This document shows, piece after piece, positions 61,537-64,000 of a stretch of 64,000 bases of DNA. The position numbers were made by a program, and so were the translations under genes. The notes beneath the pieces were generated by a model. The model made no database searches. It was given only the letters and a program-made list of their open reading frames with translations, and had not been told where the DNA came from. The DNA is from a bacterium C-53 (GTDB lineage: Bacteria; Bacillota; Clostridia; Lachnospirales; Lachnospiraceae): contig RAZD01000005.1 in assembly GCA_003612525.1 (NCBI GenBank), positions 124,001-188,000 of the forward strand, in the 5' to 3' direction. How positions within the stretch are numbered: the first letter of the stretch is position 1; each line of letters opens with the position of its first letter.

Positions 61537-62619
61537 ATGGCTGTATACAAGGACAATGCTACGGGAACGTGGCGGGTTATCTACCGCTTTACCAACTGGA
61601 AAGGGGAGAGGAAACAGACACAAAAGAGAGGATTTGCAACCAAAAGGGAAGCGCAGGCGTGGGAGCATGAAGCCATGCTCAAACAGGGGGCAAAATTGGA
61701 TATGACTTTCGGCAGTTTCTTTGAAGTGTACGAAGCTGACAAGAAACAGCGTGTCAAGGAAAGCACTTGGGAGTCCAAAAGCCATGTGATACGGACAAAG
61801 ATTTTACCGTACTTTGAAAACCGCAAAATCGCAGAGATAGAAGCAAAGGACGTGATTTCGTGGCAGAATGAGTTGATGGCATACCGGGACGAGAAAGGCA
61901 AGCCCTATTCCGCAGATTATTTGAGGACGATACACGCACAACTGACGGCGATATTCAACCATGCGGTAAATTTTTATAACCTGCCCTACAACCCGGCAAG
62001 GCGGGCGGGAACGATTGGGAGTGAAGCCGTCAAGGAAATGGATTTTTGGACAAAAGAAGAATATCTGAAATTTTCCGAAGCCATGATGGATAAGCCCCGT
62101 TCCTATTATGCGTTTGAAATGCTCTACTGGTGCGGTATGCGTTCCGGCGAACTGCTAGCGCTCACGCCTGCTGATATTGATTTTGAGAAGCAGACAGTCA
62201 CAATCAGCAAGACTTTCCACCGTTCTAAAGGGCGGGACATTATTACAAGCCCTAAGACGAAAAAGAGCAACCGCACAATCAAAATGCCGCCATTTCTCTG
62301 TGAGGAAATGCAGGAGTACATCAAAATGCTTTATGACATCAAGCCGGACGAACGTTTATTTACGGTCACAAAATCCTACCTCAATCACGAAATGGAGCGA
62401 GGGGCGAAGCAGGCGGGCGTTAAGAAAATCCGTGTCCACGATATTCGCCATAGTGCGGTTTCGCTGTTAATCAACATGGGATTTTCGGTACTGGCGATTG
62501 GGGAGCGCATGGGGCATGAAGCAGAGAAAATCACTTACCGTTACGCCCACCTGTTCCCTACGGTGCAGACGGAAATGGCAGAGAAATTGGAAATGGAGAG
62601 AATGACAAAGGAGGACTAA
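61537..62619 (+). CDS. Tyrosine recombinase (integrase) of element 2
   Basis: A 360-residue integrase homologous throughout to the one at 54802. Catalytic residues: LYWCGMRSGELLAL (Arg I), VHDIRHSAVSLLIN (HxxR), GHEAEKITYRYAHLF (His, Tyr). N-terminal arm-binding domain KDNATGTWRVIYRFTNWKGERKQTQKRGFATKREAQAWEHEAM. The N-terminal domains differ more than the catalytic ones, consistent with different arm repeats (GGCAAC here, GATACC in element 1). It lies 4 bases upstream of mobC. Confidence 0.95.
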   Translation: MAVYKDNATGTWRVIYRFTNWKGERKQTQKRGFATKREAQAWEHEAMLKQGAKLDMTFGSFFEVYEADKKQRVKESTWESKSHVIRTKILPYFENRKIAEIEAKDVISWQNELMAYRDEKGKPYSADYLRTIHAQLTAIFNHAVNFYNLPYNPARRAGTIGSEAVKEMDFWTKEEYLKFSEAMMDKPRSYYAFEMLYWCGMRSGELLALTPADIDFEKQTVTISKTFHRSKGRDIITSPKTKKSNRTIKMPPFLCEEMQEYIKMLYDIKPDERLFTVTKSYLNHEMERGAKQAGVKKIRVHDIRHSAVSLLINMGFSVLAIGERMGHEAEKITYRYAHLFPTVQTEMAEKLEMERMTKED

Positions 62620-62623
62620 GAAC

Positions 62624-62947
62624 ATGGAAAAATCACTTGATTACAAGGGAAGATGGCGCAATCATACAGTAGCGTTCCGGGTATCTGATGAAGAAGCAAA
62701 GCTACTGAATGATTTGGTGGCTTTGTCGGGACTGACAAAGCAGGATTATATTACAAGGCGGCTCTTATGCCGGGACGTTGTGGTGCAGGGCAATCCGAGG
62801 GTGTATAAGGCACTGAAAAATCAAATGTCGGCAATTTATGAGGAATTGAAGCACATGGAAAGCGTAAGCCCGGACAATGACGAACTGCTCTACACATTAC
62901 AGGTAATCGCAATCACATTAGACGGATTGAAAGGGGAAGATGAATGA
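62624..62947 (+). CDS. MobC-like relaxosome protein of element 2
   Basis: A 107-residue protein: HTVAFRVSDEEAKLLNDLVALSGLTKQDYITRRLLCRDVVVQGNPRVYKALKNQMSAIYEELKHMESV. Its N-terminus resembles ribbon-helix-helix/MobC proteins and that of the element 1 protein. It overlaps repA by 4 bases (ATGA). Confidence 0.8.
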   Translation: MEKSLDYKGRWRNHTVAFRVSDEEAKLLNDLVALSGLTKQDYITRRLLCRDVVVQGNPRVYKALKNQMSAIYEELKHMESVSPDNDELLYTLQVIAITLDGLKGEDE

Positions 62948-64000
62948 CAGAAAAAAAGAAATCGACTGTTCCTGTATCATCTGTTGGCGCAGATGGGGAA
63001 CAGCCGAAAACAAAAAATCACACTGAAATTATAGCAAATGAAACAGCACAAATCAATCTGCAAGCCACAAATTGCCCGGAGAAATCCGGGCAGGGCGGCG
63101 GGCTTCAAACGGTTTCCATGACAGAACTGTATGATACGGTTTACCCGCCGAGAACGCCTGTTGTGGACGGCTTCCTGTATGGCGGCACTTATCTCTTTGT
63201 GGGTGCGCCGAAAGTGGGGAAATCGTTCTTCATGGGACAGCTTGCCTACCATGTGGCTATGGGGCTTCCGCTGTGGAATTATCCAGTGAGAAAAGGAACG
63301 GTGCTATATCTTGCACTGGAAGATGATTATGCAAGGCTTCAGCGGCGGTTGTCCGTTATGTTCGGCGTGGAGTGTGCGGATAATTTATTTTTCGCAACGC
63401 AGGCAAAGACATTGAATGAGGGACTGGACGGAGAATTAGAGGGATTTCTAAAAGAGCATAAGGACGCAAGGCTGATTATCATTGACACGCTCCAAAGGGT
63501 GCGTGAGGTCGGCGGGGACAGGTACAGCTATTCCAGTGACTATGAGATAGTGACAAAGCTGAAATCATTCAGCGATAAATACGGTGTCTGCCTGTTGGTG
63601 GTTCACCACACCCGCAAGTTGGAGTCCGAGGACAGCTTTGATATGATTTCCGGCACAAACGGGCTTCTCGGTGCGGCAGACGGGGCGTTTATCATGCACA
63701 AGAAAAAGCGCACGGACAACACGGCGGTCATGGATATTGTGGGACGTGACCAGCCCGATCAAGAATTAACAATCGAATTTGACCGTGAACAGTGTATTTG
63801 GAAATTTCAGAAAGCGGAAACAGAACTTTGGAAACAGCCGCCCAATCCATTACTGGAAGCAATCAACGAATTTCTGACAGAGGAAATGCAGGAATGGGAG
63901 GGAACGGCAACGGAACTTCTGAAACAGTTGCCGGATATGCAGTTATCGGCAAACGTGCTTTCCCGGAGATTAAATGTAGTGAACAGCCAGTTGCTTAATG
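62944..64000 (+). CDS. RepA-like AAA ATPase of element 2, cut by the window end
   Basis: The frame runs from ATG 62944 to the end without a stop, at least 352 codons. After about 55 polar residues comes a RecA-fold domain: YLFVGAPKVGKSFFMGQLAYHVAMG (Walker A), LYLALEDDYARLQRRLSVMFG, ARLIIIDTLQRVREVGGDRYSYSSDY (Walker B) and GVCLLVVHHTRKLESEDSFDMISGTNGLLGAADGAFIM. It is the counterpart of the ATPase at 56373 but belongs to a different subgroup. A role in replication of the element is inferred. Confidence 0.88.
   Translation, partial: MTEKKKSTVPVSSVGADGEQPKTKNHTEIIANETAQINLQATNCPEKSGQGGGLQTVSMTELYDTVYPPRTPVVDGFLYGGTYLFVGAPKVGKSFFMGQLAYHVAMGLPLWNYPVRKGTVLYLALEDDYARLQRRLSVMFGVECADNLFFATQAKTLNEGLDGELEGFLKEHKDARLIIIDTLQRVREVGGDRYSYSSDYEIVTKLKSFSDKYGVCLLVVHHTRKLESEDSFDMISGTNGLLGAADGAFIMHKKKRTDNTAVMDIVGRDQPDQELTIEFDREQCIWKFQKAETELWKQPPNPLLEAINEFLTEEMQEWEGTATELLKQLPDMQLSANVLSRRLNVVNSQLLN

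Larger units (their letters stand above)
60256..64000. mobile_element. Integrative mobilizable element 2, left part
   Basis: A second element of the same plan as element 1: left-end arm repeats, minus-strand XRE regulator, operator array, xis, int, mobC and repA. It runs off the window. Its proteins are homologous to but clearly different from those of element 1, so it is not a recent duplication. Confidence 0.65.

Overview
The window looks like the chromosome of a spore-forming gut Firmicute of the Lachnospiraceae type. The evidence is a SpoIIID regulator, split transketolase genes, a dnaX-ybaB-recR cluster, Lachnospiraceae-style phosphofructokinase and VanW proteins, strong AGGAGG ribosome sites and TTGACA/TATAAT promoters. 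The species cannot be named from the sequence alone. I see no rRNA, tRNA, CRISPR array or insertion sequence.

Bases 1-16240 hold surface and envelope genes: the end of a GtrB-type glycosyltransferase, a GtrA-type flippase, a TPR protein, a phosphocholine (lic-like) operon whose first gene is an HTH-cytidylyltransferase-choline kinase fusion followed by a second LicC and a BCCT choline transporter, an isolated AbiH phage-defence gene, a methyltransferase, a membrane metallopeptidase, UDP-galactopyranose mutase, an O-antigen ligase/polymerase-like protein, a B12/radical-SAM enzyme and a DEDDh exonuclease.

Bases 16240-26260 are mostly housekeeping: a 35-codon membrane peptide, a VanW protein, a HypE-like AIR synthase, Lrp and an aminotransferase, TrmL, VanZ, 6-phosphofructokinase, DnaX, YbaB and RecR.

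Bases 26260-45060 form an L-arabinose (probably furanose) regulon. It holds galM, a three-component sensor (LytS/YesM kinase, membrane-anchored YtfQ-like binding protein, YesN-type response regulator), an AraR-type repressor, a YtfQ/YtfR/YtfT/YjfF-like ABC importer, a diguanylate cyclase, araA, an araB-like kinase, araD and both transketolase halves. Arabinose would be sensed, imported, isomerised, phosphorylated, epimerised to xylulose-5-P and fed into the pentose phosphate pathway.

Bases 45060-51262 hold sstT, spoIIID (with a promoter/hairpin arrangement that may gate its translation), a lipoprotein amidase, a MATE exporter and guaA.

From the 3' end of guaA to the window end there appear to be two tandem integrative mobilizable elements with the same plan: left-end core, paired arm repeats, minus-strand regulator and cargo, operator array, xis, int, mobC, repA, with mob also visible in element 1. 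Element 1 (about 51.25-60.26 kb) carries an operon of two acetyltransferases, an XRE regulator and a P-loop ATPase overlapped by 4 bases. Element 2 starts at about 60.26 kb and runs off the window. These elements, with their separate operator arrays and a structured regulator leader, are the most interesting part of the window.
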